A stretch of DNA of 64,000 nt, from positions 1-64,000 of the forward strand of contig NZ_JAKJXE010000019.1 of the NCBI RefSeq assembly GCF_021728295.1, in the 5' to 3' direction. This document shows positions 25,697 through 33,380 of the stretch, one piece after another (the stretch's first letter is position 1; each line of letters begins with the position of its first letter). The translations under genes were made by a program, and so were the position numbers. This DNA comes from Pseudomonas petrae (lineage in GTDB: Bacteria > Pseudomonadota > Gammaproteobacteria > Pseudomonadales > Pseudomonadaceae). Under the pieces are notes generated by a model. It searched no databases. It saw only the letters and a program-made list of their open reading frames with translations, and was not told where the DNA came from.

Positions 25697-26089
25697 ATGA
25701 GTATGCAGGACCCGTTAGCGGACATGCTAACTCGTATCCGTAATGCCCAGATGGCTGAAAAGCCCGTCGTAAGCATGCCATCCTCCACGTTGAAGGTGGC
25801 TGTAGCCAAAGTCCTGAAGGACGAAGGTTACATTGCGGGTTATCAGATCAGCAGCGAAACCAAGCCGTTGCTATCCATCGAGCTGAAGTACTTCGAAGGC
25901 CGTCCGGTCATCGAAGAAGTGAAGCGCGTTAGCCGTCCAGGCCTGCGTCAGTACAAGTCCGTCGATGAGTTGCCAAAAGTTCGTGGCGGCCTCGGTGTGT
26001 CTATCGTCTCCACCAACAAAGGTGTGATGACGGATCGTGCTGCGCGCGCTGCCGGTGTCGGCGGCGAAGTGCTTTGCACTGTGTTCTAA
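25697..26089 (+). CDS. rpsH: 30S ribosomal protein S8
   Basis: S8 (130 residues) is a central-domain assembly protein of the 30S. It begins MSMQDPLADMLTRIRNAQ, with AGGAG at 25682-25686. The C-terminal rRNA-binding motif GVSIVSTNKGVMTDRAAR is intact. In E. coli S8 represses the spc operon. It is the first gene after the internal hairpin/promoter. Confidence 0.97.
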   Translation: MSMQDPLADMLTRIRNAQMAEKPVVSMPSSTLKVAVAKVLKDEGYIAGYQISSETKPLLSIELKYFEGRPVIEEVKRVSRPGLRQYKSVDELPKVRGGLGVSIVSTNKGVMTDRAARAAGVGGEVLCTVF

Positions 26090-26101
26090 GGGGGGATAAG
26101 C

Positions 26102-26635
26102 ATGTCACGCGTAGCTAAGAACCCCGTTAAGTTGCCAGCAGGCGTCGAAGTCAAACTCGTCGGCCAGCAGCTTTCGGTGAAGGGTGCCAAGGGCACTCTA
26201 GACCTGAACATTCATTCGTCCGTTGAAATTGTTGAAGAGTCCGGTGAGCTGCGTTTCGCTGCTCGCAATGGCGATCAACAAACTCGCGCAATGGCCGGTA
26301 CCACTCGTGCGTTGGTAAACAACATGGTCCAGGGCGTAAGCCAAGGCTTCGAGCGCAAGCTCCAGCTGGTCGGTGTTGGTTACAAAGCGCAAGCAAAAGG
26401 CACGGTGCTGAACCTGGCCCTTGGCTTCTCGCACCCAGTGGACTACGAATTGCCGGAAGGCATCACCGCTGAGACTCCCAACCAAACCGATATCGTTATT
26501 CGCGGTATCGACAAGCAGTTGGTTGGTCAAGTGGCCGCTGAGATCCGCGACTTCCGCCGTCCAGAGCCGTACAAAGGCAAAGGCGTGCGTTACGCGGACG
26601 AAGTCGTCCGTCGTAAAGAAGCCAAGAAGAAGTAG
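26102..26635 (+). CDS. rplF: 50S ribosomal protein L6
   Basis: L6 (177 residues) has two related domains and contacts the sarcin-ricin loop region. It begins MSRVAKNPVKLPAGVEV; the C-terminal signature RRPEPYKGKGVRYADE is present. It lies 12 bases after rpsH. Confidence 0.97.
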   Translation: MSRVAKNPVKLPAGVEVKLVGQQLSVKGAKGTLDLNIHSSVEIVEESGELRFAARNGDQQTRAMAGTTRALVNNMVQGVSQGFERKLQLVGVGYKAQAKGTVLNLALGFSHPVDYELPEGITAETPNQTDIVIRGIDKQLVGQVAAEIRDFRRPEPYKGKGVRYADEVVRRKEAKKK

Positions 26636-26645
26636 GGCATAGCAA

Positions 26646-26996
26646 ATGACCGTCAAAAAAGTTACCCGACTGCGTCGCGCTCGCAAAGCACGCCTGAAAA
26701 TGCACGAACTCGAAGTCGTGCGTCTCTGCGTGTACCGCTCTTCGCAGCACATTTATGCCCAGGTCATCTCGGCCGACGGCAGCAAAGTCCTGGCAAACGC
26801 CTCGACTTTGGACAAAGAACTGCGTGATGGCGCCACTGGCAACATCGACGCGGCCACTAAAGTTGGCCAGCTGATCGCTGAGCGTGCGAAAGCCGCCGGT
26901 GTATCGCAAGTGGCTTTTGATCGTTCTGGCTTCAAGTACCACGGTCGCGTTAAGGCGCTGGCTGATGCTGCTCGTGAAGGCGGGCTGGAGTTCTAA
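26646..26996 (+). CDS. rplR: 50S ribosomal protein L18
   Basis: L18 (116 residues) binds 5S rRNA together with L5. It begins MTVKKVTRLRRARKARLK and ends with the conserved FDRSGFKYHGRVKALADAAR region. rpsE starts three bases after its stop. Confidence 0.97.
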   Translation: MTVKKVTRLRRARKARLKMHELEVVRLCVYRSSQHIYAQVISADGSKVLANASTLDKELRDGATGNIDAATKVGQLIAERAKAAGVSQVAFDRSGFKYHGRVKALADAAREGGLEF

Positions 26997-26999
26997 GTT

Positions 27000-27500
27000 A
27001 TGTCAAATAACGACCAAAAACGCGACGAAGGCTACATCGAGAAGCTGGTACAGGTTAATCGCGTAGCAAAAACCGTTAAAGGCGGCCGTATCTTCACTTT
27101 CACCGCGTTGACCGTGGTTGGTGATGGTAAAGGGCGCGTTGGCTTCGGCCGTGGCAAGTCACGTGAAGTGCCTGCCGCGATCCAGAAGGCAATGGAAGCT
27201 GCTCGCCGCAACATGATCCAGGTTGATCTGAACGGCACTACGCTGCAGTACGCCATCAAGTCCGCTCATGGGGCTTCGAAGGTTTACATGCAGCCTGCGT
27301 CGGAAGGTACTGGCATCATCGCTGGTGGTGCAATGCGCGCCGTCCTCGAAGTTGCTGGCGTCCACAACGTTCTGGCCAAGTGCTACGGTTCGACTAACCC
27401 GGTTAACGTTGTTCACGCAACGTTCAAAGGTTTGAAAACCATGCAGTCCCCTGAGTCGATCGCTGCTAAACGCGGCCTGAACGTCCAGGAGATCTTCTGA
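27000..27500 (+). CDS. rpsE: 30S ribosomal protein S5
   Basis: S5 (166 residues) shapes the mRNA entry channel with S3 and S4 and affects accuracy. The double-stranded-RNA-binding-like N domain contains VNRVAKTVKGGRIFTF; the spectinomycin loop looks wild type. The C-terminal domain includes the GAMRAVLEVAGVHNV helix. Confidence 0.97.
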   Translation: MSNNDQKRDEGYIEKLVQVNRVAKTVKGGRIFTFTALTVVGDGKGRVGFGRGKSREVPAAIQKAMEAARRNMIQVDLNGTTLQYAIKSAHGASKVYMQPASEGTGIIAGGAMRAVLEVAGVHNVLAKCYGSTNPVNVVHATFKGLKTMQSPESIAAKRGLNVQEIF

Positions 27501-27502
27501 TC

Positions 27503-27679
27503 ATGGCTACCGTTAAAGTAACGCTGATCAAAAGCATGACCGGCCGCATCCCTAACCACAAATTGTGCGTTAAGGGTTTGGGTCTGCGTCGCATCGGTCA
27601 CACTGTAGAAGTCGTTGATACCCCGGAAAACCGTGGGATGATCAACAAGGCCTACTACATGCTGCGAGTCGAGGGTTAA
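27503..27679 (+). CDS. rpmD: 50S ribosomal protein L30
   Basis: L30 is only 58 residues. The reading frame begins MATVKVTLIKSMTGRIPNHK and ends KAYYMLRVEG. It lies two bases after the rpsE stop and three before rplO, the conserved position, and matches the usual short bacterial L30 in length. The ferredoxin-like fold is inferred from the family. Confidence 0.96.
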   Translation: MATVKVTLIKSMTGRIPNHKLCVKGLGLRRIGHTVEVVDTPENRGMINKAYYMLRVEG

Positions 27680-27682
27680 TCG

Positions 27683-28114
27683 ATGAAACTCAATGATCTG
27701 AGTCCAGCGCCGGGTTCCCGTCGCGAAAAGCATCGTCCGGGCCGTGGTATCGGTAGTGGTTTGGGTAAGACCGGTGGCCGTGGCCACAAAGGTCAGACCT
27801 CCCGCTCCGGTGGCACCATTGCTCCGGGCTTCGAAGGCGGCCAACAGCCGTTGCATCGTCGTCTGCCTAAGTTCGGCTTCGTCTCTTTGAAAGCTATGGA
27901 TCGTGCTGAAGTTCGCACCTCCGAGCTGTCAAAAGTAGAGGGCGTCGTCACTGTGCAGTCCCTGAAGGATGCCAACGTGATCAACCAAAACGTGCAGCGT
28001 GTGAAAATCATGCTGTCCGGTGAGGTTACTCGCGCAGTCACCCTCAAAGGTATCGCAGCCACCAAAGGTGCGCGTGCGGCTATCGAAGCAGCTGGCGGCA
28101 AGTTCGAGGAATAA
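27683..28114 (+). CDS. rplO: 50S ribosomal protein L15
   Basis: L15 (143 residues) is a late-assembly 50S protein. Its N-terminal Gly/Arg-rich extension (GRGIGSGLGKTGGRGHKGQ) penetrates the rRNA core. The stop TAA is directly followed by the secY ATG with no spacer, favouring coupled translation. Confidence 0.97.
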   Translation: MKLNDLSPAPGSRREKHRPGRGIGSGLGKTGGRGHKGQTSRSGGTIAPGFEGGQQPLHRRLPKFGFVSLKAMDRAEVRTSELSKVEGVVTVQSLKDANVINQNVQRVKIMLSGEVTRAVTLKGIAATKGARAAIEAAGGKFEE

Positions 28115-29446
28115 ATGGCTAAGCAAGGTGCTCTCTCAGCGCTAGGCAAAACCGGCGGGTTGTCCGAACTCTGGGCTCGTCTGCGTTTCCTGTTCCTGGC
28201 GATTATCGTCTATCGGATCGGTGCGCATATCCCAGTTCCGGGTATCAACCCTGACCGGCTGGCGGACCTGTTTCGACAGAATGAGGGGACCATTCTTAGC
28301 TTGTTCAACATGTTTTCCGGCGGTGCGCTGGAGCGCATGAGCATTTTTGCATTGGGGATCATGCCGTATATCTCGGCATCGATCATCATGCAGCTCATGA
28401 CCGCAGTCAGCCCGCAGCTGGAGCAGTTGAAGAAGGAAGGTGAGGCTGGTCGTCGTAAGATCAGTCAGTACACCCGCTATGGCACCGTCGTCCTGGCCCT
28501 GGTTCAAGCTATTGGCATGTCCATTGGTTTGGCCGGTCAGGGCGTTGCGTTCTCAGCAGATATCGGCTTCCACTTCGTTGCAGTCACCACCTTTGTTGCT
28601 GGTGCGCTGTTCATGATGTGGCTGGGCGAGCAGATCACTGAGCGCGGTGTTGGCAACGGTATCTCGATGTTGATTTTTTCGGGTATCGTCGCCGGTCTTC
28701 CGAGAGCGATCGGGCAGTCTTTCGAGTCTGCACGTCAAGGTGATATCAATATCTTCGCTTTGGTCGCCATCGGTTTGCTGGCAGTAGCGATCATCGGTTT
28801 CGTGGTGTTTATCGAGCGTGGTCAGCGTCGTATTGCTGTTCACTACGCCAAGCGTCAGCAGGGCCGCAAGGTCTTCGCTGCGCAGACGAGCCACTTGCCG
28901 TTGAAAGTGAACATGGCGGGCGTTATTCCCGCCATCTTCGCGAGCAGCATCTTGCTGTTTCCGGCTTCGCTGGGTGCCTGGTTCGGCCAGTCTGAGGGTA
29001 TGGGCTGGTTGCAGGACATCTCGCAGTCGATCGCACCTGGTCAGCCGTTGAATATTCTGCTGTTTAGTGCAGGGATTATTTTCTTCTGCTTCTTCTATAC
29101 GGCGTTGATGTTCAATCCGAAAGACGTAGCGGAAAACCTGAAGAAGTCCGGTGCCTTTATTCCGGGCATTCGTCCTGGTGAGCAGTCTGCGCGCTATATT
29201 GATGGCGTTCTGACTCGTCTGACCATGTTCGGTGCTCTCTATATGATGGCCGTATGCTTGCTTCCACAGTTTCTCGTGGTCGCTGCAAACGTGCCGTTTT
29301 ACCTTGGCGGGACCTCGTTGCTGATCGTGGTCGTGGTTGTGATGGACTTCATGTCCCAAGTGCAATCGCACCTCGTTTCGCACCAGTATGAATCCCTGAT
29401 GAAGAAAGCCAACCTGAAGGGCTACGGCAGCGGCATGCTGCGCTGA
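28115..29446 (+). CDS. secY: Preprotein translocase subunit SecY
   Basis: SecY (443 residues) is the channel of the Sec translocon. Ten hydrophobic segments can be traced, beginning with [19 protein letters not shown]. The large cytoplasmic loop [15 protein letters not shown], which binds SecA and ribosomes, is present. The length matches gammaproteobacterial SecY. The partner secE lies at 2365. Confidence 0.98.
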
Positions 29447-29474
29447 AGCACCCATAAGGTTCGAGGAGTTGGTG

Positions 29475-29591
29475 ATGAAAGTTCGTGCATCGGTGAAAAA
29501 GCTGTGCCGCAACTGCAAGATTATTCGCCGCGAAGGTGTTGTTCGAGTAATTTGCAGCGCGGAACCACGTCACAAGCAGCGCCAAGGCTAA
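29475..29591 (+). CDS. rpmJ: 50S ribosomal protein L36
   Basis: L36 is 38 residues. It is the zinc-binding (C+) form: cysteines in LCRNCK plus a downstream Cys and His in ICSAEPRHK. The ATG at 29475 follows GAGGAG at about 29463-29468. It closes the spc operon; a hairpin follows 19 bases after the stop. Confidence 0.96.
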
Positions 29592-29607
29592 ATGTGATCT
29601 GTGCTAA

Positions 29608-29637
29608 AAGCCCAGCAGCTAGTGCGCTGCTGGGTTG
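29608..29637 (+). terminator. Hairpin after rpmJ
   Basis: A 9-bp stem (CCCAGCAGC / GCTGCTGGG) with a TAGTGC loop ends directly at the TTGATT -35 box of the next promoter. The T tract is short, so it may be a weak terminator separating the spc and alpha operons. Confidence 0.6.
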
Positions 29638-29663
29638 ATTATTTGTTATTACAGCGATATTAT
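29635..29663 (+). promoter_or_regulatory. Promoter of the alpha operon (rpsM-rpsK-rpsD-rpoA-rplQ)
   Basis: A -35 TTGATT (29635-29640) and a -10 TATTAT (29658-29663) are separated by 17 bp. It begins immediately after the hairpin behind rpmJ and would give a leader of about 53 bases before rpsM. Confidence 0.7.
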
Positions 29664-29722
29664 CTCGCGCCCTATTTCTTGGCTTCCGGGGCGTAGGTAG
29701 CTGTCAATTGGAGTCCCACTGA

Positions 29723-30079
29723 ATGGCCCGTATTGCAGGCGTTAACATTCCAGATAACAAGCATACTGTTATCTCGCTGACCTACATCTATGGTGTTGGT
29801 CGCACAACTGCACACAAAATCTGTGCTACTACCGGGGTGAACCCGGCGGTAAAGATCAAAGATCTGAGCGACGAGCAGATTGAACAGCTGCGTGGCGAAG
29901 TCGCGAAGTTCACCACTGAAGGTGATCTGCGTCGCGAAATCAACATGAAAATCAAGCGCTTGATGGACCTCGGTTGCTATCGCGGTCTGCGTCATCGTCG
30001 TGGTCTTCCAGTGCGCGGTCAGCGTACCAAGACTAACGCGCGTACCCGTAAAGGTCCGCGTAAGCCGATCCGCAAGTAA
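29723..30079 (+). CDS. rpsM: 30S ribosomal protein S13
   Basis: S13 (118 residues) joins the 30S head to the 50S subunit through bridges B1a and B1b. It begins MARIAGVNIPDNKHTVISLTY and carries the C-terminal RGLPVRGQRTKTNARTRKG tail. It is first gene of the alpha operon. Confidence 0.97.
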   Translation: MARIAGVNIPDNKHTVISLTYIYGVGRTTAHKICATTGVNPAVKIKDLSDEQIEQLRGEVAKFTTEGDLRREINMKIKRLMDLGCYRGLRHRRGLPVRGQRTKTNARTRKGPRKPIRK

Positions 30080-30109
30080 TCGCCCCAGCGAATCGACAGG
30101 AATTAAATC

Positions 30110-30499
30110 ATGGCAAAACCTGCTGCTCGTCCTCGTAAAAAAGTTAAAAAGACAGTGGTTGATGGCATCGCCCACATCCATGCATCTTTTAACAACACAA
30201 TCGTGACCATCACCGACCGTCAAGGTAACGCTCTGTCCTGGGCAACCTCCGGTGGTTCGGGTTTCCGCGGTTCTCGCAAGTCCACGCCGTTTGCTGCTCA
30301 AGTAGCTGCTGAACGTGCTGGTCAAGCTGCGCTGGAATACGGCCTGAAAAACCTCGACGTCAACGTCAAAGGTCCAGGTCCAGGTCGTGAATCTGCTGTC
30401 CGTGCTTTGAACGGCTGCGGCTACAAGATCGCCAGCATCACCGACGTGACGCCAATCCCGCACAACGGGTGCCGTCCGCCGAAGAAGCGCCGCGTGTAA
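30110..30499 (+). CDS. rpsK: 30S ribosomal protein S11
   Basis: S11 (129 residues) is a platform protein next to the mRNA exit. Motifs GIAHIHASFNNTIVTITD and GPGPGRESAVRAL are diagnostic. The C-terminal PIPHNGCRPPKKRRV is typical. Confidence 0.97.
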   Translation: MAKPAARPRKKVKKTVVDGIAHIHASFNNTIVTITDRQGNALSWATSGGSGFRGSRKSTPFAAQVAAERAGQAALEYGLKNLDVNVKGPGPGRESAVRALNGCGYKIASITDVTPIPHNGCRPPKKRRV

Positions 30500-30517
30500 T
30501 CCAGGAGATTGTAAAGA

Positions 30518-31138
30518 ATGGCTCGTTACATTGGTCCAAAATGCAAACTCGCTCGTCGCGAAGGCACCGATCTCTTTCTGAAGAGCGGCGTGCGCGCGAT
30601 CGAATCGAAGTGCAACATCGAAGCAGCACCTGGTATCCACGGCCAACGCCGCGGTCGCCAGTCCGACTACGGCACCCAACTGCGTGAAAAGCAGAAAGTC
30701 CGTCGTATTTATGGCGTTCTCGAGCGTCAGTTCAGCGGTTACTACAAAGAAGCTGCCGGCAAGAAAGGCGCAACTGGTGAGAACCTGCTGCAACTGCTCG
30801 AATGCCGTCTGGACAACGTTGTGTACCGCATGGGCTTCGGTTCGACTCGCGCCGAATCGCGTCAGCTGGTATCGCACAAGTCGGTAAGCGTAAACGGCAA
30901 AACCGTTAACGTTCCGTCCTACCAGGTCCGTGCTGGTGACGTAGTAGCGATTCGCGAAAAAGCGAAGAACCAGCTGCGTATTGTTCAGGCTCTCGATCTG
31001 TGTGCCCAACGTGGCCGCGTAGAATGGGTAGAAGTAGACACTGAGAAAAAATCTGGCGTCTTCAAAAGCGTCCCAGCTCGCAGTGATCTGTCCGCCGACA
31101 TCAACGAAAGCCTGATTGTCGAGCTCTACTCCAAGTAA
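30518..31138 (+). CDS. rpsD: 30S ribosomal protein S4
   Basis: S4 (206 residues) nucleates 30S assembly and influences accuracy. It represses the alpha operon in E. coli. The S4 RNA-binding motif occupies about residues 96-160 (LDNVVYRMGFGSTRAESRQLV). The N-terminal zinc site seen in some bacteria is not present. Confidence 0.97.
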   Translation: MARYIGPKCKLARREGTDLFLKSGVRAIESKCNIEAAPGIHGQRRGRQSDYGTQLREKQKVRRIYGVLERQFSGYYKEAAGKKGATGENLLQLLECRLDNVVYRMGFGSTRAESRQLVSHKSVSVNGKTVNVPSYQVRAGDVVAIREKAKNQLRIVQALDLCAQRGRVEWVEVDTEKKSGVFKSVPARSDLSADINESLIVELYSK

Positions 31139-31160
31139 GGGCTAGAAAATAGGTGCATCC

Positions 31161-32162
31161 ATGCAGATTTCGGTAAATGAGTTCCTGACACCCCGCCACA
31201 TTGATGTGCAGGTTGTCAGTCCGACCCGCGCCAAAATCACTCTCGAGCCTCTCGAGCGTGGTTTCGGCCATACCCTGGGCAACGCGCTGCGCCGCATCCT
31301 GTTGTCCTCCATGCCCGGCTGTGCAGTAGTCGAGGCCGAGATTGACGGTGTACTCCATGAGTACAGCGCCATCGAAGGTGTACAGGAAGATGTCATTGAA
31401 ATCCTGTTGAACCTTAAAGGTCTGGCTATCAAGCTGCACGGTCGAGACGAAGTTACGCTGACCTTGTCGAAGAAGGGTTCGGGGGTGGTTACCGCTGCCG
31501 ATATTCAGCTGGATCATGATGTCGAGATCGTTAACCCCGATCACGTAATCGCTAACCTGGCGTCTAACGGCGCCCTGAACATGAAGCTCGTTGTAGCTCG
31601 TGGTCGCGGTTATGAACCAGCAGACTCGCGTCAGAGCGATGAAGACGAAAGCCGCAGTATTGGTCGCTTGCAGCTCGACTCTTCGTTCAGCCCGGTTCGT
31701 CGCATTGCATACGTGGTGGAAAACGCCCGTGTCGAGCAACGTACCAACCTGGACAAGCTGGTTATTGATCTGGAAACCAATGGTACTCTGGATCCTGAAG
31801 AGGCAATCCGTCGTGCAGCAACCATCCTGCAACAGCAGTTGGCTGCGTTCGTCGACCTCAAAGGTGACAGCGAACCCGTTGTAGTCGAACAGGAAGACGA
31901 GATCGATCCGATCCTGCTTCGTCCGGTTGACGATTTGGAACTGACCGTACGTTCGGCCAACTGCCTTAAGGCGGAGAACATTTACTACATCGGCGACCTG
32001 ATTCAGCGCACCGAAGTAGAACTGTTGAAGACTCCGAACCTGGGCAAGAAATCCTTGACCGAAATCAAGGACGTTCTGGCTTCTCGTGGTCTCTCCCTCG
32101 GCATGCGCCTCGACAACTGGCCGCCTGCAAGTCTTAAGAAGGACGACAAGGCGACTGCCTGA
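31161..32162 (+). CDS. rpoA: DNA-directed RNA polymerase subunit alpha
   Basis: The 333-residue alpha subunit dimerises to nucleate RNA polymerase assembly. The N-terminal domain (about 1-230) includes EPLERGFGHTLGNALRRIL. The C-terminal domain (about 250-320), which binds UP elements and activators, contains SANCLKAENIYYIGDL and TPNLGKKSLTEIK. Its place between rpsD and rplQ is conserved. Confidence 0.99.
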   Translation: MQISVNEFLTPRHIDVQVVSPTRAKITLEPLERGFGHTLGNALRRILLSSMPGCAVVEAEIDGVLHEYSAIEGVQEDVIEILLNLKGLAIKLHGRDEVTLTLSKKGSGVVTAADIQLDHDVEIVNPDHVIANLASNGALNMKLVVARGRGYEPADSRQSDEDESRSIGRLQLDSSFSPVRRIAYVVENARVEQRTNLDKLVIDLETNGTLDPEEAIRRAATILQQQLAAFVDLKGDSEPVVVEQEDEIDPILLRPVDDLELTVRSANCLKAENIYYIGDLIQRTEVELLKTPNLGKKSLTEIKDVLASRGLSLGMRLDNWPPASLKKDDKATA

Positions 32163-32204
32163 TCGTCGTAATCACCGAACGTAGTGTTTGGTAAGGAATG
32201 AACC

Positions 32205-32591
32205 ATGCGTCATCGTAAAAGTGGACGTCACCTGAGCCGTACCAGCTCTCACCGTAAGGCCATGTTCCAAAACATGGCGGTGTCGCTGTTCGAGCACGAG
32301 CTGATCAAAACTACCCTGCCGAAAGCCAAAGAACTGCGTCGCGTTGCTGAGCCGCTGATCACTTTGGCCAAGATTGACAGCGTTGCTAACCGTCGTCTGG
32401 CATTTGACCGTACCCGTTCGAAAGAAATGGTCGGTAAACTGTTCAACGATCTGGGCAAGCGTTATGCAACTCGTGAGGGTGGCTACCTGCGCATCCTCAA
32501 GTGCGGCTTCCGCGCTGGCGACAACGCGCCAATGGCGTACGTCGAACTGGTTGATCGTCCTGTCGGTGGTTCTGTAGAAACCGCTGAATAA
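32205..32591 (+). CDS. rplQ: 50S ribosomal protein L17
   Basis: L17 (128 residues) lies at the bottom of the 50S near the tunnel exit. It begins MRHRKSGRHLSRTSSHRKAM, the family signature. It is last gene of the alpha operon and is followed by a strong terminator. Confidence 0.97.
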   Translation: MRHRKSGRHLSRTSSHRKAMFQNMAVSLFEHELIKTTLPKAKELRRVAEPLITLAKIDSVANRRLAFDRTRSKEMVGKLFNDLGKRYATREGGYLRILKCGFRAGDNAPMAYVELVDRPVGGSVETAE

Positions 32592-32611
32592 GACATCAGT
32601 CATTACAAAGA

Positions 32612-32636
32612 ACCGGGCCTAGTGCCCGGTTTTTTG
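32612..32636 (+). terminator. Terminator of the alpha operon
   Basis: A 7-bp stem ACCGGGC / GCCCGGT with a CTAGT loop is followed by six T residues, 20 bases after the rplQ stop. It ends the 32-kb transcription-translation gene cluster. The 206 bases between it and the ferritin gene hold no gene that I can support. Confidence 0.88.
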
Positions 32637-32842
32637 TTGCCTGCTATAACCAGCCCCGAATGATGAATTGCGCCGAATATGGGGTGATTCTAAGTGATAA
32701 ACGGAACCCTCCTCATTTACCTGCTTGTTCGATACCAAATGTCCGAATTTCGCCGGATTTGTACGTTTATTTGCTATCCCGCAGCGTGACCTACCAGTCC
32801 GGTTGGTTCAAACTAACGCCTTTCACGAGGAGATGGACGGCG

Positions 32843-33307
32843 ATGCAAGGCCACCCGGATGTAATTGATTACCTCAACACGCTGCTGACTGGCGAACTGG
32901 CTGCGCGCGACCAGTATTTTGTCCACTCGCGGATGTACGAAGATTGGGGTTTCAGCAAGCTGTACGAACGTATCAATCACGAGATGGAAGAAGAGGCTCA
33001 ACACGCTGATGCGTTGATGCGCCGGATTCTGATGCTCGAAGGCACTCCACGCATGCGTCCTGATGATCTGGATGTGGGCACGACGGTACCTGAGATGCTC
33101 GCCAGCGACCTTCGCCTGGAATATAAGGTGCGAGCCGCGCTGTGCAAAGGCATTGCGCTCTGTGAGCAGCACAGGGATTACGTCAGCCGTGACATCCTCC
33201 GCATTCAGCTCGCCGACACGGAAGAAGACCACACTTACTGGCTTGAGAAGCAGCTGGGCCTGATCAAATCCATCGGCCTCGAGAATTACCTTCAGTCGCA
33301 GTTCTGA
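32843..33307 (+). CDS. ftnA: Ferritin FtnA (bacterioferritin-like, also annotated bfrA)
   Basis: This 154-residue protein forms 24-subunit iron-storage shells. The diiron ferroxidase ligands are all present: E18, E51, H54, E93, E127 and H130. The methionine at position 52 that ligates heme in true bacterioferritins is replaced by alanine (HEMEEEAQHAD). It therefore resembles P. aeruginosa FtnA, originally called BfrA, more than heme-binding BfrB. I chose the ATG at 32843 because GAGGAGA lies at 32827-32833 and the family starts MQGHP. In P. aeruginosa katA lies between rplQ and this gene; here no catalase gene is present. Confidence 0.93.
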   Translation: MQGHPDVIDYLNTLLTGELAARDQYFVHSRMYEDWGFSKLYERINHEMEEEAQHADALMRRILMLEGTPRMRPDDLDVGTTVPEMLASDLRLEYKVRAALCKGIALCEQHRDYVSRDILRIQLADTEEDHTYWLEKQLGLIKSIGLENYLQSQF

Positions 33308-33328
33308 ACACTGAGACAGTCGCTATAG

Positions 33329-33366
33329 AAAAGCCCCTGGCGCGTATCGCGACAGGGGCTTTTTTG
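33329..33366 (+). terminator. Bidirectional terminator between ftnA and uvrA
   Basis: AGCCCCTG (33332-33339) pairs with CAGGGGCT (33353-33360); six T residues follow on the + strand and GAAAA precedes it, giving T residues for the - strand. It serves the convergent ftnA (+) and uvrA (-) genes. Confidence 0.85.
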
Positions 33367-33380
33367 TTGCTGCCATGTGA

